Source: Verrucomicrobiota bacterium
Lineage (GTDB): Bacteria; Verrucomicrobiota; Verrucomicrobiia; Opitutales; Opitutaceae
Assembly: GCA_016222805.1 (NCBI GenBank)
Contig: JACRQG010000031.1
Location: 111,068-175,067, forward strand
Direction: 5' to 3'
DNA length: 64,000 nt
Below, piece after piece: positions 7,538 to 15,014 of the stretch; within the stretch, counting starts at the first letter, position 1, and each line of letters begins with the position of its first letter. Under the pieces are notes generated by a model. It had not been told where the DNA came from and did no database searches. It saw nothing but the letters and a program-made list of their open reading frames with translations. Made by a program: the position numbers and the translations under genes.

Positions 7538-8788
7538 ATGGCGAACGTTCTCTGGCTGGCCCTCGGATTGCTGCTGCTCAAACTGGTGGCGGAACTCGTG
7601 CTGGCAGCCCTGAACCGGGCGGAAGTAAGGCGCCATGCGGCGACTCCGCCGCCCGCCGTGGCGGCAATCATGGAACCGGAGACCTACCGCAAGTCGGTGG
7701 CGTACACGCTGGAGAAGTCGCGGTTCGGCGTGGCGGCGGAGGTGTTCGACACGCTCGTGCTCATGTTGGTGCTGATGAGCGGGATCCTGCCGACGCTTTT
7801 CGGACAGGCCGTGTCGTGGGGGAGCGCGGATTCGGTTTGGAACCACGCCGCGTTCATCCTGCTCGTGATGATGCTGCTGGCGGTGCCGTCGCTGCCCTTC
7901 GAGTGGTGGGAGCAGTTCCGCCTCGAGCAGCGGCATGGGTTCAACAAGAGCACGCCGGGGCTCTGGTTGTCGGACAAGCTGAAGGGCGTGCTGCTGCTCT
8001 GGGCGATCGGATTTCCGCTGCTGTGGGCGCTGCTGTCGCTCGTCCGCTGGGTGGGCGAGGCGTGGTGGATCTGGGGATTCGCCCTGTTGTTCGGATTCCA
8101 GATCCTGATGCTGATCCTCTACCCAAAGCTCATCCTGCCGCTCTTCAACAAGCTGACTCCGCTGCCGGAGGGTGACCTGCGCACGCGTTTGATGGCGCTG
8201 GGCGACCGGACCGGATTCCGGGCCAAGGCCATTGAGGTGATTGATGGCTCGAAGCGCAGCGGGCACTCGAACGCCTACTTCACGGGCTTTGGCCGCTTCC
8301 GCCGGATCGTGCTGTTCGACACCCTGATTGCGCAGCTGACCCCCGAGGAACTGGAGGCCGTGCTGGCCCACGAGATCGGTCACTACCGCCGCGGACACAT
8401 CCCGAAGATGATCGCGCTTTCGGCGGCGATGATGTTCGCGGGTTTCGCCGTGCTCGCCTGGCTCGCCCGCAGTCCGTGGTTCAACGCGGGCTTCGGGTTC
8501 CCGTCCGGGCACTTGGCCCCGTCGTTTCTCCTCTTTGGCCTGCTCAGCGGCGTGGTGACGTTTTGGTTCTCACCCCTCGCAAATCTTCTGTCCCGCAAGT
8601 ATGAATATGAGGCGGATGGTTTCGCGCGGGACGCCATCGGCGGGCCGGCGGCGATGGTCGGCGCCCTGCGCAAGCTGGCGCAGAAGAACCTGACCAACCT
8701 CACCCCGCATCCGTGGTTCAGCGGGTTTTACTACTCGCACCCGACCCTTGTGGAGCGGGAAGCCGCACTGAACCGTGCGACTGGGTAG
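7538..8788 (+). CDS. M48 family metallopeptidase (CAAX protease/Ste24-like)
   Basis: A 416-residue integral membrane zinc protease. The zinc motif HEIGH is at residues 278-282, and the third ligand Glu lies in EYEADGFARDAIGG around residue 357. Hydrophobic helices cover about residues 1-25, 65-90, 105-125, 150-180 and 185-205, with two more after the HEXXH helix, as in Ste24-type peptidases. The N-terminal half also has the family segment FEWWEQFRLEQRHGFNKST. The ATG at 7538 was chosen over the long upstream extension because it opens a hydrophobic helix and follows a G-rich stretch. It diverges from xseB across 52 bases. Confidence 0.93.
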   Translation: MANVLWLALGLLLLKLVAELVLAALNRAEVRRHAATPPPAVAAIMEPETYRKSVAYTLEKSRFGVAAEVFDTLVLMLVLMSGILPTLFGQAVSWGSADSVWNHAAFILLVMMLLAVPSLPFEWWEQFRLEQRHGFNKSTPGLWLSDKLKGVLLLWAIGFPLLWALLSLVRWVGEAWWIWGFALLFGFQILMLILYPKLILPLFNKLTPLPEGDLRTRLMALGDRTGFRAKAIEVIDGSKRSGHSNAYFTGFGRFRRIVLFDTLIAQLTPEELEAVLAHEIGHYRRGHIPKMIALSAAMMFAGFAVLAWLARSPWFNAGFGFPSGHLAPSFLLFGLLSGVVTFWFSPLANLLSRKYEYEADGFARDAIGGPAAMVGALRKLAQKNLTNLTPHPWFSGFYYSHPTLVEREAALNRATG

Positions 8789-8809
8789 CGCCTGGGGCAG
8801 GCGGTCGCC

Positions 8810-9745
8810 ATGGAAGGCTCAAGACGCCGGGAAAGCCGCCTGAGGGAGCGCCTCGGCTGCGTTTCGCGCGGGATCCTGGGGCTGACCCTGGCGGCGGGAA
8901 TCGCCGGCGCCGCGCCGTTGCGGGTGGCGACCTACAACGTGGAGAACTACGGGCCGGCCGATCGTTTGACCGAGGCCGGCTTCCGGCAGGATTACCCGAA
9001 ACCGGAATCGGAGAAGCAGGCGCTGCGCACCGTCATCCGCGGGCTGGATGCCGACGTCCTCGTGCTGCAGGAGATGGGACCTCGACCCTACCTGGAGGAG
9101 TTGCAGCGGGACCTGCGCAAGGAAGGAACCAACTACGCCCATGCCGTGCTGGCACGGGCGTTGGATGCCGACCGTCACCTGGCGCTGCTGTCCCGGTTGC
9201 CGTTGCAGGGGGTGGTCACCCACACCGACCTCGAGTTCGCCTACCTCGGCGGAAAGGAGACGGTGAAGCGCGGCCTGCTTGAGGCGACGGTGGGTACGCC
9301 GGAAGGAGCGGTCACGGTGTTTGCGGTGCACCTCAAGAGCCGGTACACCGATCGGGCGGACGACCCCCTCTCGGCCGTCCGTCGGGCGGCGGAGGCGACG
9401 GCGGTGCGGGACCGGGTGTTGCGGCGCTTCCCGCGACCGGCGGAGGCGCGCTTCCTTATTTTGGGAGATTGCAATGATTACCGCGGAAGCCGCCCGGTCG
9501 CGGCCCTGCAGAAACGCGGCCGAACGGAGATCTGCCTCCTCCTGCCGGCGGCGGATTCACGCGGCGAGGTCTGGACCCACTTCTTCCGGCGGGAAGAAAC
9601 CTATTCCCGGGTTGATCTGATCTTCGTTTCCCCTGGCCTGCAGGATTCGGTGCAGGGCGGGGTGGCGCGGATCTTCGACGGCGCTGGCGTCCGCGGGGCC
9701 AGTGATCACCGGCCCGTGTTTGTGGTGCTGGATCCGAAGCGGTGA
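8810..9745 (+). CDS. Secreted endonuclease/exonuclease/phosphatase family protein
   Basis: A 311-residue protein with a signal peptide (arginine-rich start, then GILGLTLAAGIAGAAP) and a DNase I-like fold. Motifs seen are ATYNVENYG, VLVLQEMG with the metal-binding Glu, AVHLKSR, ILGDCNDYRGS and ASDHRPVF with the catalytic Asp-His. This superfamily covers nucleases, phosphodiesterases and sphingomyelinases; the substrate cannot be told. It starts 21 bases after the M48 protease gene and may be cotranscribed with it. Confidence 0.88.
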   Translation: MEGSRRRESRLRERLGCVSRGILGLTLAAGIAGAAPLRVATYNVENYGPADRLTEAGFRQDYPKPESEKQALRTVIRGLDADVLVLQEMGPRPYLEELQRDLRKEGTNYAHAVLARALDADRHLALLSRLPLQGVVTHTDLEFAYLGGKETVKRGLLEATVGTPEGAVTVFAVHLKSRYTDRADDPLSAVRRAAEATAVRDRVLRRFPRPAEARFLILGDCNDYRGSRPVAALQKRGRTEICLLLPAADSRGEVWTHFFRREETYSRVDLIFVSPGLQDSVQGGVARIFDGAGVRGASDHRPVFVVLDPKR

Positions 9746-9809
9746 TGCCGAGGTGCCCGGCGGAACAGCCGCGCTTACCTCGGGCGAAGCGAAACGAGCC
9801 GGGCGCGGG

Positions 9810-10727
9810 CTACTTCGCGACGATCGTGACCGGCACCGTCACTTCACCGGAACCAAAACCCTTCAGGAAAAGGCTGCCGGTGCCGGGCTTGCCACCTTCC
9901 ACCGTAACCGTGACGTAGGTTTGCCCCTGCGGAACGATCACCTCGGGCATTATCACGCTCTCCGGCACATCGGTGGCGATGTCGAGCAGCGTGCCGCCCG
10001 CGGGAGCAGGGTGGGGAAGGGTGAACGTCAGGGAGGTGCGGTCGCCGGTGCGGAGCTGGCTCGAGGAGGGGGACACGTTCACGCTGCTTGGATCGATGCG
10101 GAAGGTCCCGACCGGGGAGTTGCCGGCGGGGCTGGCGAGGGCGACCTGATAGTTGCGATTCGCCTCGAGGGCCGGAACGTAGAAGCTCAGGGCGTTGGGC
10201 GACTCAAAATTGGTGCGGGTGGGCGAGCCGTTGAACTGGATTTGGTCCTGCGGGGTAAAGCCGCGGCCCAACACGCTGATACGGGCACCGACGGGACCGC
10301 GATTGACCTCGAGGGAGAGGACATAGCGCCGCACGATCTGCACCGTCTCCACCTGGGTGTAGGTCTCGCGCGGCGTCAGCACGTTGTTTCCCTCAACGTT
10401 GAAATTGACGAGGTAGTAATAGGCGATCTTGTCCCAACCGGCGGGCAACTGGTACTCGAACTCGTACAATCCGCCGCCCAGCGGACTCTTGCGCATGACA
10501 TGGCTCTTCCCGTCGAGGATGATGTTGGGAACGATGCCGGAAACCGTGTTGGTGCGGGGAGTGACGCGGAGGCTAAACGTGTAGATCTGCGAGGGGTTCT
10601 CCGCCATCGACCGCGGAGTCAGGTCCGTCAGGGTGACAGTATCGCAGCCGGCCAGCAGGCCGAGGACGATGGTGGCGGCGAGCCAGGCGATGATTTTTCT
10701 CGCGGGAGAAAATGGGTTGGTGTGCAT
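9810..10727 (-). CDS. Lipoprotein with IPT/TIG-like repeats
   Basis: A 305-residue predicted outer-membrane or periplasmic lipoprotein. The signal sequence ends in LLAGC with the lipidated Cys28, which fixes the ATG at 10727. The rest is beta-rich. A middle segment, GPVGARISVLGRGFTPQDQIQFNGS, matches the start of an IPT/TIG immunoglobulin-like fold, and the C-terminal part looks like another all-beta domain. No catalytic motif is visible. It diverges from hemW with a gap of only about 44 bases, so their promoters must be close or overlapping. Confidence 0.8.
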   Translation of the reverse strand: MHTNPFSPARKIIAWLAATIVLGLLAGCDTVTLTDLTPRSMAENPSQIYTFSLRVTPRTNTVSGIVPNIILDGKSHVMRKSPLGGGLYEFEYQLPAGWDKIAYYYLVNFNVEGNNVLTPRETYTQVETVQIVRRYVLSLEVNRGPVGARISVLGRGFTPQDQIQFNGSPTRTNFESPNALSFYVPALEANRNYQVALASPAGNSPVGTFRIDPSSVNVSPSSSQLRTGDRTSLTFTLPHPAPAGGTLLDIATDVPESVIMPEVIVPQGQTYVTVTVEGGKPGTGSLFLKGFGSGEVTVPVTIVAK

Positions 10728-10771
10728 TGGATCCGAGTGTGAATGACCAGACGGACTGAATTCCGTTAGTA

Positions 10772-12061
10772 ATGAGCGGCCCACTGCCAGAGCAAGCCAA
10801 AGGTGAGGCGCCTTCGTCGTCGGGACACGCTTCCGGTCGCCGAGTGCCCTTCTCGATCGGGTCGACAATCGCCGAGGCGCGGGAGCGGCCGATCCTGGAG
10901 GATTCCACCTCGGCGCCGCCGGTCGGACTGTACGTGCATGTGCCGTTCTGTGCCTCGACGTGCGACTATTGCGCCTTTTATCAGACGGCGCCGTCGGCGG
11001 ACGACGTACGCCGCTACCTCACTGCGGTGGCAATGGAGGCGGGGCTGGTGGACTGGCCGCGACAGCTCACGACGGTGTTCTGGGGCGGCGGGACCCCGGG
11101 GCTCCTGGCGGCGCCGGACCTGGCCCGGCTCGCCGCGATCGTCCGGGAGCGGGCTGGGGCGGCGGTGCGCGAATGGACGATTGAACTCGCGCCGAGCGCG
11201 GTGACCGAGGCGCGCCTGGCGGCGCTGCGGGAGGCGGGAGTCACCCGAATCTCGCTCGGCGTGCAGAGTTTCCAGCCGGCATTGCTCGAGGCCCTGGGAC
11301 GCCGCCACACCCGGACGCAGATTCTGCGCGCCTACGATCGGCTGCGCGCCGCCGGCTTTGCGAGTATCAACCTGGACCTGATGTTCGCCTTGCCCGGCCA
11401 GACCGAGGAAGCGTGGCGGGCCGACGTCCGGGAGGCGGTGGCGCTGGCGCCGGATCACCTTTCCACCTACTGTCTGACGTTCGAGGAGGACACGCGCTTG
11501 TGGCTGAAGCTGGCGGACGGGCGGGTGAAACTCGATCCGGAGTTCGAGGCGAAGATGTACCTTTCGACCTGGGAGTGGCTGGCCGCGGCCGGTTACCAGC
11601 AGTACGAAGTCTCGAACTTCGCGCGACCCGGTCATGCCTGTCTCCACAACCTCAACACGTGGCGGATGCGTGAGTGGATCGGGCTGGGGCCGTCGGCGGC
11701 GTCGCAGTACGCCGGCTGGCGGGCTGCGAACATCGCGGATTTGGCGCGTTGGGCGGACGGCGTGGGGGAGGGGCGGCGGCTGACCGAGGATCGCGTCCGA
11801 CTCTCACCGGAATTGCTGGCGGAAGACGCGGTGATCTTCGGCCTGCGGATGAATGCCGGCGTCGACCTGGAGGCCTGGCGCCGGGAGGCGCCCACGGCAC
11901 CCTGGGGCGAGGTCGAGGCGGTCCTGGATCGGTTGGTGTCCGAAGGCCTGGCGCGGCGGGAGGAAGCGCGGATCGGCCTGACCGAGCGGGGGCGGTTGGT
12001 GGCGGATGCCGTCGGAGCCGAGATCATGGGTGCCTTCGCGGCGATGCCCGCCCAATCGTGA
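10772..12061 (+). CDS. hemW: Radical SAM heme chaperone HemW
   Basis: A 429-residue radical SAM protein of the HemW family, once annotated as oxygen-independent coproporphyrinogen oxidase. The 4Fe-4S motif C60-x3-C64-x2-C67 sits in YVHVPFCASTCDYCAFY. WGGGTPGLL, LGVQSFQPALLEALGR, NLDLMFALPGQT and the HemW C-terminal region (GLGPSAAS, then a winged-helix end) follow. The first 50 residues are atypical, so translation may start later, for example at a GTG near 10845. The lack of an ATG nearer the core leaves this open. It overlaps the start of the next gene by four bases. Confidence 0.92.
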   Translation: MSGPLPEQAKGEAPSSSGHASGRRVPFSIGSTIAEARERPILEDSTSAPPVGLYVHVPFCASTCDYCAFYQTAPSADDVRRYLTAVAMEAGLVDWPRQLTTVFWGGGTPGLLAAPDLARLAAIVRERAGAAVREWTIELAPSAVTEARLAALREAGVTRISLGVQSFQPALLEALGRRHTRTQILRAYDRLRAAGFASINLDLMFALPGQTEEAWRADVREAVALAPDHLSTYCLTFEEDTRLWLKLADGRVKLDPEFEAKMYLSTWEWLAAAGYQQYEVSNFARPGHACLHNLNTWRMREWIGLGPSAASQYAGWRAANIADLARWADGVGEGRRLTEDRVRLSPELLAEDAVIFGLRMNAGVDLEAWRREAPTAPWGEVEAVLDRLVSEGLARREEARIGLTERGRLVADAVGAEIMGAFAAMPAQS

Positions 12062-12549
12062 AACGTGCCGCGACCCTTCTCTCGCTGGTGATGGCGATCT
12101 TCGCCGGCGCCTGTGCATCCGGGCGCAAGCCCACGGACTACACGCCGACAGTGGCACGGTTCTTCGTCGAGAATGCCCAACAGGCCGGCACGCCCATCCT
12201 CCTTCCGCGCAGCGGGGTGCGGATCTCCGTGAATTCCAAGCCGGTGATCACGGAGGGTGACATCGTAAATGTGGAACTGGTCCAGGTGGAACTGGGCAAG
12301 TGTCTCCTGTTCCAGCTCACGCCAGCGGCCACCCGGGATTTCTACCGGATGTCGGTGACCCAGCAGGGTCGGCGGATTGTCCTGACCATCGACGGCAATC
12401 CCGTGGGCGCCCGGCGGATCGACGGAGCGATCACGGATGGGGCGGTCTTTGTGTTCGTGGAACTGCCCGACGAATCCCTGCCGCGCCTGGTGGAGAACCT
12501 GAAGAAATACTCGGCGGCGCTGCAACTGGAGCTGAAACGGAAAGGATGA
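12058..12549 (+). CDS. Small exported protein with SecD-head-like domain
   Basis: A 163-residue protein beginning with GTG at 12058, overlapping the hemW stop. The N-terminal hydrophobic signal ends LVMAIFAGACAS, which could be a lipobox. The rest, from about residue 45 (SGVRISVNSKPVITEGDIVNVELV) to residue 125 (FQLTPAATRDFYRMSVTQQGRRIVLTIDGNPVGARRIDGAI), resembles the periplasmic P1 head subdomain of SecDF. There are no further transmembrane helices. It may act at the cell surface or in export, but this is inference from fold similarity. It overlaps the following M23 peptidase, so the three genes look translationally coupled. Confidence 0.7.
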   Translation: MKRAATLLSLVMAIFAGACASGRKPTDYTPTVARFFVENAQQAGTPILLPRSGVRISVNSKPVITEGDIVNVELVQVELGKCLLFQLTPAATRDFYRMSVTQQGRRIVLTIDGNPVGARRIDGAITDGAVFVFVELPDESLPRLVENLKKYSAALQLELKRKG

Positions 12550-13577
12550 TGCGCATGCGGTGGCGATGGTGGCTGGCGGGCACCTTGGGGATGTGGGCCT
12601 CGGCGATGGTGGCTGCGGAGACTTCCTTCAAGCTCGTGTGGCCGACGCCGAACCCCGCGTGGAGCGAGGGCAAGCCCCCCTCAGCCTGGCTGCAGCATGC
12701 CGGTTCCGGCGACCCCGCGTCCGGAGGTTTTGGAGGTGTCCGCAGCGGGGGCACGCGGTTTCACGAGGGGATCGACATCCGTCCGGTGGCGCGGGACCGG
12801 CGTGGGGAGCCGTTGGACGAGGTGTTTGCGGCGATGGCAGGGGTGGTGCGGCATGTCAGCACCTCTCCGGGAGCCAGCAGCTACGGCCGTTACGTGGTCC
12901 TCGAACATCCGGAGCGCCGTCCCGCCGTCTATACGCTGTATGCCCACCTCGCGCGGGTCGCCCCTGGGATCCGCAGCGGCGTGACCGTCGCGGCCGGCCA
13001 GGCGCTCGGGACGATGGGACACAGTTCCGGGGGCTACATGATTCCGGCGGCGCGGGCGCACCTGCATTTCGAGATCGGGGTGGCGGCGACGCGGGACTTT
13101 CAGGCGTGGTATGACGCTCGACGCTTCGGCAGCCGCAATGACCACGGCATGTGGAACGGCATGAACCTCCTCGGCATCGATCCCGTGGCCTTCTACAACG
13201 ATTGGCGGGCGGGCCGCGTGCGTGAGGTCAGCGACTTCTTCGCCCGCCAGGAGACCGCGGTGCGGCTGCGTTTGGCGACCTTTCGGATCCCAGATTTTGT
13301 GAACCGCTACCCGGCATTGCTGGCGAAGCCGATGCCCTTCGGTCCGGTGGGAGGCTGGGAGGTGCGTTTCAACTGGACCGGGCTGCCCTTTTCATGGACG
13401 CCGTTGAGCGTGGCGGAGGTGGCCGGCCTGCCAGCCGGGCAACCACAGTTGATCGAGGTGAATGCCGCGATCGAGCGCCGGGAACGCAGCAAGAGCCTCG
13501 CCGTCGCGCGCCGGGGCGGTTGGGCGGTGGGCAAGGATCTGGAATTGGTGCTCCAGCAGTTGTTCGGGCTGAAGTAA
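12546..13577 (+). CDS. M23 family metallopeptidase
   Basis: A 343-residue secreted LytM-type zinc endopeptidase acting on peptidoglycan cross-links. A signal peptide (residues 1-24, ending MVAAE) precedes the catalytic domain. Zinc and catalytic positions are readable as H73 and D77 in RFHEGIDI, H134 in YAHLARV, and H172-x-H174 in AHLHFEIG. An extra C-terminal beta-rich region of about 120 residues is not part of the core. The start overlaps the preceding stop; the tandem ATG at 12549 is also possible. Confidence 0.92.
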   Translation: MMRMRWRWWLAGTLGMWASAMVAAETSFKLVWPTPNPAWSEGKPPSAWLQHAGSGDPASGGFGGVRSGGTRFHEGIDIRPVARDRRGEPLDEVFAAMAGVVRHVSTSPGASSYGRYVVLEHPERRPAVYTLYAHLARVAPGIRSGVTVAAGQALGTMGHSSGGYMIPAARAHLHFEIGVAATRDFQAWYDARRFGSRNDHGMWNGMNLLGIDPVAFYNDWRAGRVREVSDFFARQETAVRLRLATFRIPDFVNRYPALLAKPMPFGPVGGWEVRFNWTGLPFSWTPLSVAEVAGLPAGQPQLIEVNAAIERRERSKSLAVARRGGWAVGKDLELVLQQLFGLK

Positions 13578-13727
13578 TCAGCCGTTACTCGGATTCTTGT
13601 GGGCGGAGCGACCTCGCCCTGCGATCTCCGGGCCACGCCGCGAAACGCGCCGGATTGGGGGCATCCCGCCTACAAGGGAGAGCCGGGCCCTCCCGCCCTC
13701 TGACTGCTCCGCACCCATTCCTCCGGG

Positions 13728-13764
13728 AAAAACAAAACGCCACCGGCGCGAACACCGGTGGCGT
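13728..13764 (-). terminator. Rho-independent terminator of the aldolase gene
   Basis: On the minus strand, a 10-base-pair stem (13737-13746 with 13755-13764) with an 8-base loop is followed by a TTTTGTTTTT tract. It lies 25 bases after the fba stop. The remainder of the gap to the M23 gene holds no visible gene. Confidence 0.9.
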
Positions 13765-13788
13765 GAGGGGTTTTAAGGTCGATGGCTG

Positions 13789-14739
13789 TTACTTGCCGAG
13801 GCTGGCGCGCAGGCTCTCAAGCTGGCCGGCGCTGCCGAGGAGTTGGTTCCGGCTCGCGATGAACTTGGCGTACTCCTCCATGAAGATCTTCCCCGGCGGG
13901 CGGAAATCGAACTCGCCCGACTTGTCGCGGAAGAACTCGCGGTGCACGCGCGTCCAGACGAGGCGGCCGTCGGTGTCGATGTTGATCTTGGTCACGCCGA
14001 GCTTGGCGGCCGGGAGGTATTCGTTGACGTCGACGCCGACCGCGCTGCCGAGCGTGCCGCCGGCGGCGTTGATGCGCTTCACCTCGTCTTGCGGGACAGA
14101 GGAGGAACCGTGCATGACGAGCGGGAACCCGGGCATGCGGCGCTGGATTTCCTTCAGCACGTCGAAGTGGAGGGACTGCTTGCCCTTGAACTTGTAGGCG
14201 CCGTGGCTGGTGCCGATCGCGGCGGCGAGGCAGTCGCAGCCCGTCTTCTTCACGAAGTCCTCGGCCTCGGCCGGGTTGGTGAGAGTGGCGTGGCCGTCCT
14301 CGACCTTCACGTCCTCCTCCACACCGCCGAGCATGCCGAGCTCGGCCTCGACGGAAATCCCCTTGGCGTGCGCAGCGTCGACGACGCGCTTGGAGATCTC
14401 GACGTTCTTCGCGTAGGGCTCGTGCGAGGCGTCGATCATCACCGAGCTGTAGAAGCCCGACTTGATGCAGTCGTAGCAGGTCTCCTCGTCACCATGGTCC
14501 AGGTGGACGGCGAAGATGGCTTCCGGGAAGATCTGGTCCGCAGCGCGGATGATCGCCTCCAGCATCTTCTTGTCCGTGTATTTCCGGGCACCCTTGGAAA
14601 TCTGGATGATGAACGGAGCTTGGGACTGGATGCAGCCCCGGAAAAGGCCCATCGCCTGCTCGGCGTTGTTGATATTGTAGGCGCCGACGGCGTACTTCCC
14701 GTAGGCGTGTTTGAACAACTGCGCAGTGGTGACGATCAT
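13789..14739 (-). CDS. fba: Fructose-bisphosphate aldolase, class II
   Basis: Cleaves fructose 1,6-bisphosphate into the two triose phosphates in glycolysis and runs the reverse in gluconeogenesis. It is a 316-residue zinc enzyme. The N-terminal strand YAVGAYNINNAEQA is typical, and catalytic Asp81 and zinc-binding His82 stand in VHLDHGDEE. EAELGMLGG, the AIGTSHGAYK zinc-His region, LVMHGSSSVP and the phosphate-binding KINIDTDGR follow. It is a single-gene unit with its own terminator. The 275 bases upstream (to 15014) contain no gene. Confidence 0.97.
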   Translation of the reverse strand: MIVTTAQLFKHAYGKYAVGAYNINNAEQAMGLFRGCIQSQAPFIIQISKGARKYTDKKMLEAIIRAADQIFPEAIFAVHLDHGDEETCYDCIKSGFYSSVMIDASHEPYAKNVEISKRVVDAAHAKGISVEAELGMLGGVEEDVKVEDGHATLTNPAEAEDFVKKTGCDCLAAAIGTSHGAYKFKGKQSLHFDVLKEIQRRMPGFPLVMHGSSSVPQDEVKRINAAGGTLGSAVGVDVNEYLPAAKLGVTKINIDTDGRLVWTRVHREFFRDKSGEFDFRPPGKIFMEEYAKFIASRNQLLGSAGQLESLRASLGK

Positions 14740-15014
14740 GTGCGTGAAGAGTTCAGCGGGACAGGGTCCCGGTCAGCCGACGCGCCCGCAAGGGTATTCT
14801 GTATGCATAATTGGCGAACCGTTGCGCGAGTCTTGCGACGGGAGCGTCGCGCCGCGCCCTGCCGGCCGCGGGCCCCGAACCTCCGAGCCGGCGTCGGCCC
14901 GGTAAGGGCGGGTTCAACGCCTGTGTCCGCGCCAACCTGAATCCGCTGGTGGGCGGTCAATTACGCCGCGGTTGGCCGCCACTTGGGCGAAACCGGACCG
15001 CGACCCGGTACCGG

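Noticed and set aside
5218..8175. A 985-codon plus-strand open frame
   Set aside because: It is antisense to dxs and xseB, whose products have full family motifs; the translation is low-complexity and typical of GC-rich shadow frames.
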